This document shows positions 1 to 9,780 of a stretch of 64,000 nt of DNA, piece by piece. The notes beneath the pieces were generated by a model. It searched no databases. It worked only from the letters and a program-made list of their open reading frames with translations, and was not told where the DNA came from. Position 1 is the stretch's first letter. Every line of letters begins with the position of its first letter. The stretch spans positions 372,001 to 436,000 of the forward strand of contig JACGCM010002335.1 of the NCBI GenBank assembly GCA_014058105.1. Reading direction: 5' to 3'. The position numbers and the translations under genes were made by a program. The stretch comes from Kingdonia uniflora (taxonomy: Eukaryota; Streptophyta; Magnoliopsida; Ranunculales; Circaeasteraceae).

Positions 1-549
1 CTCATTTATTTTAGTGTTGTTTTGAGCTTGAGGTTAGCTAGTTATCCATAATTTGTATGGAAATGGATGGCGCTAAACTGTAATAATTCAACTCCCAAAT
101 AATTTGTTTTTCTGAAATTGTAAAAATGGTGATTACTGAATACTGATATGGTGTTTGGAAGTTTTGTTGCGATACAATTAGCAGGACTATATTTGATCGT
201 TATCCTTTGGTTGTTTAGCTAAATGAGTTCCATTTTACGTCTCATTTTTACTTCAAATGATAAACATTATGCATATAGTAGTTACTAATCTTAACTGCTT
301 AACTTATTTTCTGTTTATGCTATTTTTTTTCTCTCGGTTATATGTTATGTCAAACAATACTTTTTTGTTCAGAACCATATCTTTTATCAGCAGTTTGCTT
401 GTACTTATAGTAACTTTGTTCTTCCAGGAAGAGATCAAGGCAAATTCGCAGATAATTGTCCTGCGTAATACAGCTTCTCATCGTGTTTTAGTATATTAGT
501 GACTACATAATAACCCTCCCAGTGCAAGCTCTTTATCAAAATAGAGAGG
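1..549 (+). promoter_or_regulatory. 5' flank and leader of NAGK
   Basis: AT-rich sequence upstream of the kinase gene. A pyrimidine-rich tract ending in CAG at about 428 (TTTGTTCTTCCAG) looks like a 3' splice site, so part of this stretch may be an intron in the 5' UTR, with the last leader exon at about 429-549. This is inference: no donor or cap site can be fixed. Short open frames here do not resemble known proteins. Confidence 0.4.
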
Positions 550-1581
550 ATGTTCACCACCAAACCCACCTCCGTCTCCTCGCCTCTCTACTCCATCTCA
601 AAGAACTCCATGAATCTTAATTTCCCCCACCTTAATACCTTATTAAAATCCATAAAAACCCGATCTATATCTTTTCCTCCAATAAAATGTTCTGTTGCAC
701 CATCTCTGCCACCTTTAAAACCCCCAACCCCAGCTCAAATCAGGGTCGACATCCTCGCCGAGTCACTCCCATTCATCCAGAAATTTCGAGGTAAGACCAT
801 TGTGGTTAAATATGGAGGCGCTGCAATGAAATCCCCATCTCTTCAAGAATCCGTTATCAATGACCTTGTCCTCCTCTCCTGTGTCGGCCTCCGCCCTGTA
901 TTTGTCCATGGGGGCGGCCCGGAAATCAATAGCTGGCTCAACAAACTCGGGGAAGAACCCAAATTCCTTAATGGCCTCAGAGTTACCACCGAGTCCACAA
1001 TGGAAATTGTGGAGATGGTACTCGTGGGTAAAGTCAACAAAAAACTCGTGTCTCTCATTAACATGGCAGGTGCCACTGCCGTTGGCCTCTCGGGGAAAGA
1101 CGGACGGCTCCTTACAGCCCGCCCGTCTCCCAATGCAGACAAACTAGGCTTTGTTGGAGATATAGCCCGAGTAGACCCCACCATTCTTCGTCCACTCATT
1201 GCCAATGACCTCATCCCTGTGATCGCTTCCGTGGCTGCAGACGAGTTCGGGCAAACGTACAATATCAATGCAGATACTGTGGCAGGGGAATTGGCGGCAG
1301 CACTGGGGGCAGAAAAGCTTATATTGTTGACTGATGTTGCAGGTATTCTCGGAGACCGGGAGGATCCCAGTAGTTTGGTCAAGGAGATTGATGTTAAGGG
1401 GGTGAAGAGAATGGAAGAAGAGGGGAAGATTGCTGGAGGCATGATTCCTAAAGTGCGTTGTTGTGTTAGATCCATAGCACAAGGGGTGAGAACCGCAAGT
1501 ATTATCGATGGGAGAGTCCCACATTCATTGTTGCTTGAAATTCTCACTGATGAAGGTACTGGCACTATGATCACTGGGTAA
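550..1581 (+). CDS. NAGK: Acetylglutamate kinase, chloroplastic
   Basis: Intact, uninterrupted 343-residue frame. The enzyme phosphorylates N-acetyl-L-glutamate with ATP, the second step of the cyclic arginine/ornithine pathway, in plastids. Residues 1 to about 55 are rich in Ser, Thr, Pro and basic residues with almost no acidic ones, as in a transit peptide. The amino-acid kinase fold follows: the phosphate-binding KYGGAAM at 87-93, substrate loop HGGGPEIN at 120-127, SGKDG at 181-185, NINADT at 238-243, TDVAGILGD at 261-269, GGMIPK at 296-301 and the C-terminal GTGTM at 337-341. Length and motif order match plant NAGK proteins, which are known to bind the PII signal protein and to be relieved of arginine inhibition by it. 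The first ATG in frame is used and leaves a plausible transit peptide. No retroelement sequence interrupts it, but the repeat cluster begins about 470 bp downstream. Confidence 0.96.
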   Translation: MFTTKPTSVSSPLYSISKNSMNLNFPHLNTLLKSIKTRSISFPPIKCSVAPSLPPLKPPTPAQIRVDILAESLPFIQKFRGKTIVVKYGGAAMKSPSLQESVINDLVLLSCVGLRPVFVHGGGPEINSWLNKLGEEPKFLNGLRVTTESTMEIVEMVLVGKVNKKLVSLINMAGATAVGLSGKDGRLLTARPSPNADKLGFVGDIARVDPTILRPLIANDLIPVIASVAADEFGQTYNINADTVAGELAAALGAEKLILLTDVAGILGDREDPSSLVKEIDVKGVKRMEEEGKIAGGMIPKVRCCVRSIAQGVRTASIIDGRVPHSLLLEILTDEGTGTMITG

Positions 1582-2048
1582 TGAAGGAAGAATGTCACAT
1601 TACTCGCCAACAATAAGCAATGCAGTAGCATTTTAATAAGGTCAGATAATTTAGTTTTAACTTGTCTAGTACTGCGATGCTCTGAAGTTGGCAAGGGTAT
1701 CAAAGGCTGAAATGATTGTAGATGCATCTGGGCGTAAAGTAGTTGGCATCCATTGAGAAGATTTTTTTTGGAATAATCGAATAAAGAAGAGGATGTTGTT
1801 TCTAGCTAACTCTATTTTGGCACAGTAGAGTAATTGGTTTACAATTTATGAATAATAATCAGTTTAACAATTTACTTGATCTTGATGAATTATCTTGACT
1901 GTTCGGGTGTTGGTACTTCTCTTTTTTGCGTGTGTTTCTTTCTTCGGTTTAACTCTGCAGTTTTCCCTCGTCTCTTGCTATATGTGGATTAATACATGAT
2001 GACCGTGTTTTCCGCTTATTGGATTAAGTCAAGAACGCTAAATGTTGT
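1582..2048 (+). terminator. 3' flank of NAGK with poly(A)-like signals
   Basis: AT-rich DNA after the stop codon. AATAAA at 1780-1785 is a reasonable poly(A) signal about 200 bp past the stop, and several TTTAATAA-like near-matches lie close by. No gene is seen. The host sequence appears to end near 2048, where the LTR of element R begins. Confidence 0.45.
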
Positions 2049-2052
2049 TGTA

Positions 2053-2057
2053 GGACC
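2053..2057. repeat. Target-site duplication GGACC (left copy) of element 1
   Basis: GGACC directly precedes the LTR beginning TGTAATA at 2058 and is repeated exactly after the other LTR at 18330-18334. A 5-bp duplication is normal for LTR retrotransposons and fixes both ends of element 1. These bases also belong to the LTR start of element R (TGTAGGACCTACTCC, 2049 onward, continued at 18335). Confidence 0.9.
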
Positions 2058-2634
2058 TGTAATACCTAATTTCGTATTTTGAACTTAGCTTCTTACACCA
2101 ATGATAATCAGAACATTAGTGAACAAAGAGTAACTGCTAACACAAAGTTTAGCGTGAAAAACCTTTGAATATGTTAAAAACCACGACCTCTCTTGAGAAT
2201 TTAGAAAGAGAGAGATCTTATTAATAATTGTTAGCTATTACAAAGAACGCTCTGAGTAATTTTTGTGTAGAGTTTTTGGGTAGAGATTCCCATGTGGAGT
2301 TTTATGTCCTTAATCTCTGATCCTATTTATGGGTCTTATAATATGACCGTTTGACGACAATTATTATTCTTAATGATTGACGTTACAATATGGATTTGAT
2401 AGTCATTGAACTGATTGTGTAACGGTCTGATCCTTCTGTCTTGTAACGGCTTCATTAATGACAGAGTGCTTTATTGAATCGAGTTGTTGATGTAAAGGTC
2501 GAGAATGATGAGTAAAACTCTCTAGTTGTTTCGTAGTGTGCCATAAATGTGCCACATGTATGCTGACGAGGTCGAGTGGTTGTATGATGGTCGGAGATGA
2601 AGCTTGAGTTCGAGATGCAGAATAAGCTACTACA
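2058..2634 (-). repeat. 3' LTR of element 1
   Basis: About 577 bp, starting TGTAATA and ending GCTACTACA on the plus strand, with near-inverted ends (TGTAGTAG at the element 5' side). It aligns along its whole length with 17744-18329. By eye the pair differs at roughly one base in ten, mostly transitions. Confidence 0.88.
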
Positions 2635-2650
2635 ACCGTCCCCTCTTAGC
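2635..2650 (-). other. Polypurine tract of element 1
   Basis: Read on the minus strand the bases next to the 3' LTR are purine-rich (AAGAGGGGACGGT), the expected plus-strand primer site for an LTR element on this strand. Confidence 0.6.
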
Positions 2651-2864
2651 CAAGAGCATGAGAAACATTATGGGCGAATGGTGTTGGTTGAGAAGCCTCA
2701 TTAAAACTGTATTTAATACCAGGGAATCATTTTCAATATTTATTTATGAATATATGTTGTGGCTGTTGGATTTCTTGGAACCAATGGCTCTGGTCAAGAT
2801 AGTCGCATGAGAATTCCTTATGACGTTTGGGAATTTGGAACGTCGTCTTTAATGGTAATTGTAG

Positions 2865-2872
2865 TATAAATA
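2865..2872 (+). promoter_or_regulatory. TATA box candidate for antisense gene a, element 1
   Basis: TATAAATA about 140 bp upstream of the ATG at 3010 and about 230 bp inside the LTR. Element 2 has the same motif at the matching place (20762-20769), which argues against chance. Promoter activity is inferred. Confidence 0.45.
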
Positions 2873-3009
2873 GTACTGTGGTTGGCCGCTGTAGTTGTTA
2901 TTAACCAAGTGTTTCTCTGACTCCATAGCTTCTGTAACCTTTCTCCTATGTACCTTTTCTTTTGTTATCTGCAACCTTCCTTCCTTGTATCGTTGCTTAT
3001 GTTGAGAGG

Positions 3010-3339
3010 ATGGTAACCACTAGACGACAATCTCGAGGGGCTAGGATTCTTGCGAAAGTGGAAGAACTGCGGTTCCGATACTTTGGGAACCAGTCTCTGA
3101 GTCTTCCTACGTCAATTTCGGTGTTTTCTACCTGCCATGGTATGACGTTTGAAGAGGTGGAGAAGGCGGATGACGATCATCATCAAATGGTGCGCTTTCA
3201 TTATCTGTTGACATCGGAGGAAGAACACAGGAATGGGCTGCGTCTGTTGGCTGAGAAAGTTGTTACAACTGAAGATGAAGCGGCAGGAGTTCGTCCGAGG
3301 GAGTCTCGCCGATACCCTGATGGTGAGTGGGTTCTATAA
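3010..3339 (+). CDS. Antisense gene a of element 1 (unknown protein)
   Basis: About 110 residues from the internal ATG at 3010, whose product starts MVTTRRQSRG. The frame is open from 2962, but the later ATG matches the homologue on the minus strand near 33382 (MVKTRRMVHE). Shared features are a basic start, a K-x-R-x-FG core, then S-E/D-x-PTSI and an acidic stretch; the C-terminal part also aligns (LTSEEE... versus LTGEQR...). A related product in element 2 starts at 20855. The reading continues in another frame to 3550 as a Gly-rich tail (GGGGDGGRNGGEGG), so the stop or a frameshift near 3339 may be secondary. I recognise no named domain. It lies opposite to the gag-pol of its host element. 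Confidence 0.5.
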   Translation: MVTTRRQSRGARILAKVEELRFRYFGNQSLSLPTSISVFSTCHGMTFEEVEKADDDHHQMVRFHYLLTSEEEHRNGLRLLAEKVVTTEDEAAGVRPRESRRYPDGEWVL

Positions 3340-3550
3340 AAAATATGGCCCTTCATCTTTCTATATCACGCGGGGTGGTGGGGGTGATGGTGGAAGAAAC
3401 GGTGGTGAAGGAGGTTTTTCTTCCGCACAATCATCGTCTCTTGTTGTGAAGAAGATCCTTCTTTTGAAAGTTGGTTTAAGCAAAAATACCGTAGCTTCCT
3501 CAGTAATTTCCAGTTCCTGGACTGTCTGGGCCGTTCTTGCAGAAGAATAG

Positions 3551-4424
3551 TGCAAAATTTGGAAAGCAATATAACCTGTAAATCGATCTGTATAAATGTT
3601 TGTAAAACTTGTTATCTGTAAGACTTTGTTATCTGCAAGCAATATTCGAGCTAATGAAAATTTATTGTTTTGTCTACTGTGTTACAATTCGAACTGGAAA
3701 AGATATGTTTAACATACTTGATGTAATGCCTTGTGTGATAAAGCAGTCTTAGAAAATGAGAATGGTAATTCGAACTGTTGATGGATGTGAAAGATAGTTA
3801 AAATAACATAAAAGAATTTTAGAGGTCAAAAAATATGTTATGGTGTGATATACACTTGTCGCACTGACAGAGGTTTATTTGGTGCGAGCTATCAAATTGT
3901 TGTAGAATTGTCTTGAACAAATCGAACTGTAGTGAACTTGATACGTATATTAGTGAAGATATTGGGAAGTGAGGTTGAAAATTGAAGTTCGAAAATGTAA
4001 TGAGCTCGTTTGGTGAAGGTAAACAAATAAGTGGTTAATATGATTGTACTGATTGAGAGGAGATTGTACTGTAATATCCTGGTGATGTACTGCAATATCC
4101 TGGTGATGTTGTTTCGAACTGATTGGAAAATGCCTTGATGTAGGTAGGTAAATGATATTTGTTTGTAGGTGCTTGGTTGAAGCTGATGTTGGACGTTCTT
4201 GAATATTTTGAGCTAACTCCATCTTTGCAGATGTGTCATCTGTGCGAAGCATGCGAATAAGATCGGAGGATATGCTTCATAGAATGGAAAGTACTAGCTA
4301 TCAAAATATTCTCGAAATCCTGCTGATATTCTTGTTTCCCAAAATTTGTTCTCATAAAATATATCGTCCCTCGAAATCTGTTGGGTAGGCGACATTAGTG
4401 GTGTAAACAGATCTCCATGCTGAC
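3551..4424. other. Non-coding spacer between antisense genes a and b
   Basis: AT-rich sequence inside element 1 without a convincing gene. It holds a short duplication (CAATATCCTGGTGATG type, about 4072-4110). It is probably 3' UTR of gene a plus the upstream region of gene b. Confidence 0.4.
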
Positions 4425-4432
4425 TATATAAG
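4425..4432 (+). promoter_or_regulatory. TATA box candidate for antisense gene b, element 1
   Basis: TATATAAG 60 to 70 bp upstream of a small open frame (4494). It is the second of three TATA-like boxes in the antisense region; element 2 shows the same three-box spacing (20762, 21789, 22853). Confidence 0.4.
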
Positions 4433-4493
4433 ATGTTGATCCTTTGATGTTATGCCTTGTATTCTTCTATATTAAAAGTTTGTTGTTGGTTGA

Positions 4494-4691
4494 TTGGAAG
4501 TTATCAAGGTATGGATACGTTCTCAACGTGTTCGTCATGCAGCCGAAGGTAGGTTAAATATCAAGGTGACTGAACTCCGTGAGTGGTACTTTTGCTTGCT
4601 GCCTTATAATGCTGTATTACTAGAGTGGTCGTTGAAGTTGGGCGGTTTAGATGACGAAGGTAGGCGTGCAGAGTATGACTGCTATTTATGA
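4494..4691 (+). CDS. Antisense gene b of element 1 (small unknown protein)
   Basis: 65 residues, MEVIKVWIRSQRVRHAAEGR at the start. The stretch RxxRHAAEGRLNIKVTELRE resembles the start of gene a (TRRQSRGARILAKVEELR), suggesting that a and b are duplicates. The frame is short and its start uncertain. In element 2 a corresponding second copy (21847 onward) is clearly a paralogue of its first copy. No known domain is recognised. Confidence 0.35.
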   Translation: MEVIKVWIRSQRVRHAAEGRLNIKVTELREWYFCLLPYNAVLLEWSLKLGGLDDEGRRAEYDCYL

Positions 4692-5282
4692 TGTGATGTG
4701 TTTCATGAGTTGCTGCCGGATACAACTTTGCGAGAAGAAGCTGTTTAAGAGATCGCGCGAGATAAACTGGCTGAAGACGATAAGAGAGCAGCAGGAGGGG
4801 AGATAATTCTATGTGGTGAGGTGAATCATCCGGGCTGCTTTAAATGTAACTATATGTGATTATAAGCTCGAACTTTGATAGCTCGAAATGATTATTTTTG
4901 TTATCTGTTGAATGTATAATAATGCAAATTAAATCTACGAACTGAAAAATATGATCAATGTGTTTGTTGAGCTGCTCATGTGGCAAATATTGTGGATTAT
5001 AGCTGTCTGATTCTAACAGCTGTGCAGATAATTTTGAATTTTGAATATTTAGCTATTTTAAGGAATGACGTATATTGTGGTACGATCTTGATTGAGTATA
5101 AACGCAAGGTAATGGATCGTGTAGATTGTCTTGGGAAAGAGGTACTAAATTATTTAATGGCTGAAGGCAGAGACAGACGTAAGTCATGATGATGCTATGA
5201 GCCAAAAAGACATGTCTGCAGGGGCAGTAGGGGTGACTGACACGTGTCTGAAAGAGCCATCGTCTCATAAACTGAGGAAGAG
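4692..5282. other. Non-coding spacer between antisense genes b and c
   Basis: No supported gene. Two overlapping open frames on opposite strands (4980-5189 and 5053-5310) have no likeness to the genes conserved in the sister elements. It probably contains the 3' end of gene b and the upstream region of gene c. Confidence 0.35.
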
Positions 5283-5290
5283 TATAAAAA
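5283..5290 (+). promoter_or_regulatory. TATA box candidate for antisense gene c, element 1
   Basis: TATAAAAA followed about 30 bp later by a CT-rich leader (CTCATCTCTCTCTTCCTC). It precedes the multi-exon gene c. The equivalent in element 2 is TATAAATA at 22853-22860. Confidence 0.45.
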
Positions 5291-5865
5291 CTCATCTCTC
5301 TCTTCCTCATAAATTATCTATAATTATAGAGTGAGAAAATGCTTGAGTTCTGAGTGTAATCTCGTTGAGAAGGCTTCAATTGGTAAAAGAGAGGTGTCGG
5401 AGAAACGACGGGATCATCCAATCTCAGTGAAAGGTGTGGGCAAAGTAGAAGATTGTGGGTCTTCTAGTATAGGTTAGTAAATTTTGTTCCTCTACTTTCA
5501 TAGTAGTGAATGATACTCTGTATATGTATGTTTGTTCATCGCCTTGGTATCTGATTGATTTGGGGGTGTTAAATTTGGCAATGTAGGAGGCTAAAAAAAT
5601 GATTGCTTGTCTGTTTTAATGGATATTTGCAAAAGCTTTGAGTATGGTGACAAACGTCTAGAGAGAGAGAAAATTGTTTTTGGAGAAGAAGAGGGAAAGT
5701 TAAAAGTAATTTTCTATTGTGTTGGAAAGTTTTGAAAATAAATGCTTTGACTGGGTAAAAGAGTATAAGTGGGGTTTGTTTATGTTATGTGTATGTAATT
5801 ATGTAAGTGTTGAATCATAGAGATAGAGAAAATGATAAAAGATTGTGTATACCTGTAGGTCCAGT

Positions 5866-6111
5866 ATGCGTCCAAAAAACCTAAAGCATATGAGTAAATT
5901 TGTAGTATCATCTAGTTTGGAGGAAACTTCATCGTCAGGTAGGGAAGACGATTATGGAGACATGGATGAGACAGTAGATATGAGGGAAGTCACTGTAGGT
6001 GTAGGGGTTGGAGGACCCAGTGAAGTAAGTAATGTTATAGAGGAAGATGATACAGGGGCAAAAGAGAAGTCATTTTACATATATCTGGAGGGAGTAGATG
6101 TAGGGAAATAA
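5866..6111 (+). CDS. Gene c, acidic N-terminal exon (element 1)
   Basis: Begins MRPKNLKHMSKF just after a likely 3' splice site, then turns acidic and Ser-rich (EETSSSGREDDYGDMDE). The element 2 counterpart at 23263-23548 has the same layout: a basic start, RASRLRLINEDLEENE, then an acidic Gly/Ser-rich stretch. This is an internal part of gene c, not a protein of its own. It stops at 6111, before the conserved domain, so a frameshift or missed intron lies in between. Confidence 0.4.
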   Translation: MRPKNLKHMSKFVVSSSLEETSSSGREDDYGDMDETVDMREVTVGVGVGGPSEVSNVIEEDDTGAKEKSFYIYLEGVDVGK

Positions 6112-6394
6112 TATTTGAAATTTAAAAAGAAGTTAAAAAGATAACTGGGGAAATTATGTGATGGAGCAAGGCCTATGGTTTAGGACTTTGGTACCAAGGA
6201 AAGGGGAAAAGGAGATGCACTATCAAGTGCCCAGTCTGGATTTGTGGAAGAGGGAAAGGGGAATTAGTGAAGACGTAGAAATTATGTACTATAATGGGGC
6301 GGGCATGGCTGGTCTAAATGATGGTTTTTTATGATATTTGAACCAGATCGTATATGGCCTTAGGATTCCTTTGACCTTTTTTTAAAAAGGGGTT

Positions 6395-6719
6395 ATGAAT
6401 GCAATACAGTGCTGCACTGTCCAATTAAATGGGAATGTTTTTAAGATGATGAGGGTGTGTGAGGCACTAAATGAGAAGTGGAGAGAGAACGGGATTGCAA
6501 AGCAGTTCGTAGCAGATGACGTACTGAAATTTTATAAAATGAAGTATGTCAAAGCTCGAAGTAGTGGTTACCTATTTAGTGATGCGTCTAGGCCAAAGTT
6601 CTTTGACTTCGAATCCGCTGGTAGACAGTGGAATGACCACCTTGTAAAGGTAGGGGGAAATTATATGTAGGTTCCAGATGAAACAGCGCTTGTCCTGAAC
6701 CATACATATTTTAATCCGA
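6395..6719 (+). CDS. Gene c, conserved globular domain exon (element 1)
   Basis: Encodes VQLNGNVFKMMRVCEALNEK, a D-DV-KFYKMKYV segment and FDFESAGRQWNDHLVKVGGN. The same block is seen in element 2 (VQMNGNFYEMMRV..., LFDLCSTGRGWNRDLVVVRG, about 23860-24110) and, on the minus strand, in element P (FDLDSAGKVWIDNLLWVRGE, near 48090-48020). A stop at 6668-6670 is followed in another frame by a segment ending Y-F-N-P-S at the splice donor 6719/6720, as in element 2 (F-Y-N-P-S). This conserved core is the best evidence that gene c was a real protein. No enzymatic motif is recognised. Confidence 0.5.
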
Positions 6720-6797
6720 GTAAGTAACGCTTGCTAACTTGACCAAATATCAGTTTGTCATCGAGCTGCTAATCATTTCCTTGATTTTTTTTGTCAG
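6720..6797 (+). other. Conserved intron of gene c (element 1)
   Basis: 78 bp from donor CCGA|GTAAGTA to acceptor TTTTTTTTGTCAG. Elements 2 and P have introns of 73 and 77 bp at the matching codon, and element R keeps the donor at 19940. Four copies in two orientations sharing this site make it a genuine spliced feature. Confidence 0.65.
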
Positions 6798-7198
6798 TCC
6801 TGATCTCAAATTTTTTTCTTGACAATACAAGCTTGTTCGACTGCATAGCCCTTGAGCAGGTCGAATTGAAGCAAGTACTTGGTGAGTTAAATATTTGTAG
6901 AGATAAAAGGGTAGACTCTAGAGTTCCCAAAGTACAACGAGCTCACGAAAATCAAGCTATGGCTGAGAAGAAGAAGATTCTTCTTCCTCTAGAGGACTTA
7001 ACTGGTATCCCTCTGCCTCCGCCAGGGAGCACGGATGGGGCGGGGAAGATCTTAAGGCCGAAGAAGATATGGCAAGTATCTCAGGCTACTGTGGGGGTTA
7101 CTCTAGGGAAGGAGGGTGATAAGCTAGCTGTTGAGAGTGTGGTGGAGGAGCAGGTGGTAAATGAGGTCGCTCCTCTAGACATAAAAAGAGGTCGCTGA
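6798..7198 (+). CDS. Gene c, linker exon after the intron (element 1)
   Basis: About 130 residues starting LISNFFLDNTSLFDCIALEQ, then Lys-rich and Pro-rich stretches (EKKKILLPLEDLTGIPLPPP) and acidic ends. The element 2 counterpart (24236-24810) starts PQNRTWANLRDYINALIDSK and also becomes Lys-rich and charged; that of element P is at 47244-47896. The segment looks like a flexible, nuclear-localisation-like linker. The stop at 7196-7198 is followed by further related coding sequence, so it is probably secondary or lies near an intron. Confidence 0.4.
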
Positions 7199-7517
7199 AA
7201 AGGAAACATCATGAGAGTGAAGGTAGCGATCATACTAATGCTAAGGCTATGACCAAGTTGAGAAACTTGGAGAAAAGGCTCTTTAAGATGGCAGAGACCG
7301 AGCTAAAATAGCTCGAAAGGCTGTTTTAAGAGCAGACAGCTAGTGTACGTACTAATATTCTCTATTTTTGTTGTATTGTGATTGATATATGTATTTCTGA
7401 TCTCGTATCTTGTATTGGCAGCTCTCGATGCTAGTAAAAGGAGCTACAAGTTGTATTAAGAAGATGAACCAGGAGTTCAGAAAGCTTACTCAAAGGTTCG
7501 ATTCTTAAACAGTTCGA

Positions 7518-7838
7518 ATGAAGGAGCTCAAGAAGGAGAAAGATAGCAAGGCCGAAGAGTTGAAGGTTGTTGAAGATTGGTATATGGTACTATCAGAGTG
7601 CGAGGAGACTCTGGTAAAAGCTTTTGTAGAGATAAGGGATGGCTTAAGTGATACCGATATCGATTTGGGCCTACCAGGTAGGTACTATGAGATAGTCTTC
7701 GCTTCGGACGCAAAAGACAAACTGGTGGAAGATGTTGCTGCTCCAGTGAATGTACCCTCTCTGCAAACTGAGCAAGTTCCAGTTGCTGGTACTGAAGTGG
7801 ATCCTCCGTCTAAGATAGAGACTGGTAAGATTATTTAA
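7518..7838 (+). CDS. Gene c, coiled-coil segment (element 1)
   Basis: 106 residues, MKELKKEKDSKAEELKVVED at the start, with a heptad-like pattern for the first 45 residues and then an acidic, Pro-containing tail. It lies between the linker exon and further charged exons of gene c. No independent function is suggested. Confidence 0.35.
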   Translation: MKELKKEKDSKAEELKVVEDWYMVLSECEETLVKAFVEIRDGLSDTDIDLGLPGRYYEIVFASDAKDKLVEDVAAPVNVPSLQTEQVPVAGTEVDPPSKIETGKII

Positions 7839-8342
7839 TCATATTGTGGTATCCTATTTTGAACTATTCTAATGTCTTGACTTTGATGAGATTGTGTTTT
7901 GTATGTTCTGAAACTGTTAAGTTTGATAGACATCTCTTTATTGTGCTCTGTTTGGATGTTTGTGTGATAACAAAAAATTTGTAATATGTGAAGGAGATAG
8001 AGCGATTGAGAAAAATTGTTTCTACTCTAGAGAGATCGTTGAGTAGAGCGATAGATTCTGTGATTCGCATTTAACAGGTACTAAATAAAACTGAGTATGA
8101 GAGAAGGCAGTTTAAATCTAATTCTGAGAATTTTTTTAAGAAATTATATGATCTACAATGTCGATATGCAAAAATAAAAATAGAAAGGGATGAGGTTTTA
8201 AGAAAAGAAGAGGAGAGGGGGGGGGGGTATTAGTACGAAAGTTAAAAGATTTGACTTGTTTTATTGACCCGAGTGATAAAGCCAGATGTTAAAGGCTTTT
8301 GGTAACTCCGAAACTATATTTTGAGGCCAAAGTAGATAGTGA

Positions 8343-8744
8343 GTGGGGTTAAAAAAGGCTTATGTAAAGTTCTTAAAGGAAAGGGGTATAGTGCATGACC
8401 CAGCTCGAGTTATGTTTTTGGCTCAAGAAGCACATAATCGTCATAACATAGAGGTAAGAAAATGCTCAACTCGAGCTGGTATGTCTGTCATATGGGGTGA
8501 TGTAGGACCCTTACCTGATGCTCTTGGTTTTATGTAGGATCGAAGAGCAATGAGGATTTTGTTTTTCAAAATAAGGAAAGAGCAGATAGAGGTGCAAATG
8601 AATTTAGAGGGTGAGTTAAAGGAGTTACAAAACGTGCTGACGCAAAGTACGGGGCAAAATACGTCCTTGGCAAATCAACTGGTAAAAGAGATAACTGGTA
8701 AAAAGAAGGTAGAAGGTGATTCGAAAGCGTTGAGTGTATTGTAG
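8343..8744 (+). CDS. Gene c, conserved short exon pair (element 1)
   Basis: The first frame reads GLKKAYVKFLKERGIVHDPA followed by ...STRAGMSVIWGDVG. The minus-strand gene of element P has GLKEAYLKVLEDQGICPDPD and ...SARAGVSTYD (46131-46385), a clear match that confirms this exon. The second frame (8550-8744) is charged and coiled-coil-like (QIEVQMNLEGELKELQNVLT). The split is probably an intron near 8538. Confidence 0.45.
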
Positions 8745-8745
8745 A

Positions 8746-9237
8746 AGGAGGCGTGTAAACGTATTGCACAAAGTGCATATTCAATTGAGAGAGCATTTGT
8801 ATCCATCACGAGCAAAAGTCGCAGCTCAAGCGGACCATGAACTTCATATGGAGAGTGTGATTGAGTTTAACGGAGGGAATTTGATGAGGGTAGAGAACGA
8901 ATTTAGAAAGTATGTGATGGATTGTGGGAAAGACTTTGATATAGAAAACAAAAAAGCTGAAATTATGTGGTTTACAAAGGATGAGGAGGAAAAAGTTGTT
9001 AAAAAACTAGCTCCTAGACCGAGAGAAAATTTGTTAGAAGAAGATGAGGAGGAGGTCGAGAACCTGGTAGCTCGGTCATGGCAAAAGCAGCGCCAACAGG
9101 AAGTGGTGACCTTTATAACACTGTTGGATGTGCAGGTAGATAGGTTAAGGAGTTCAGGAGATAAGGGCAGTCCTCTTGTAGTTCGAGAGAGCGAAAGTAA
9201 AGAACTTATGTTGTTCAACAACTGGCATATGCATTAG
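8746..9237 (+). CDS. Gene c, charged helical segment (element 1)
   Basis: About 160 residues rich in Glu, Lys and Arg, including NLLEEDEEEVENLVARSWQK. It fits the reading of gene c between the conserved short exons and the last coiled coil. Between 9238 and 9780 the coding remnant continues in pieces (for example around 9440-9710) broken by stops. Confidence 0.35.
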   Translation, partial: RRRVNVLHKVHIQLREHLYPSRAKVAAQADHELHMESVIEFNGGNLMRVENEFRKYVMDCGKDFDIENKKAEIMWFTKDEEEKVVKKLAPRPRENLLEEDEEEVENLVARSWQKQRQQEVVTFITLLDVQVDRLRSSGDKGSPLVVRESESKELMLFNNWHMH

Positions 9238-9780
9238 ATATCTATACACTGTCTTGTTGATAAATAAATCTGTTTTGTTTGTGATAAATATGAATAGAGA
9301 TGTAGATCGACCGTAGACAAGTATTCTATTGTCGTAAGATCGATCATACGTAATTGTTGTGATTCAAATTGTATGCTGTGATATGTAAACTGTTTTGATG
9401 TACGACCTGTAATGTAATAGAAAGTTAATTGTTACTGCATGTAGAACTGGCAAAGGTTGAAAGCCAGTGTAAAGTATTGCGTATTTTGTACGAGAAACTA
9501 AACACTGATTTGAGCTTTTATCGGGAAGCACTAAAAAGTGTTACTGGTAAATGTAAAAATGGAGATGAGGGTAACTGAAGAGCAACGTTTGGTGGGTCGT
9601 TTGACCGAATAATTGGAAGATAAGGAGGCTAAATTAGCCATTATGCAGAAAAAAGTGGAGGAATTAAGGGGGGTTGTAAAGAAAAAGGAGTTGGACATTA
9701 AAAAAGTTTAATGTCATACAAGTTATATCTTGGGAAGAGTAAACTAGCAGGAGGGGGAACTTATACATGCGCAAATTAAA

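Noticed and set aside
257..499. 80-residue open frame upstream of NAGK
   Set aside because: Hydrophobic, AT-driven composition without likeness; it crosses a probable splice acceptor at 428 and lies in leader or intron sequence.
843..1727. 294-residue open frame on the minus strand across NAGK
   Set aside because: It is the shadow of the kinase gene, whose motifs are on the plus strand; its composition is that of reversed codons.
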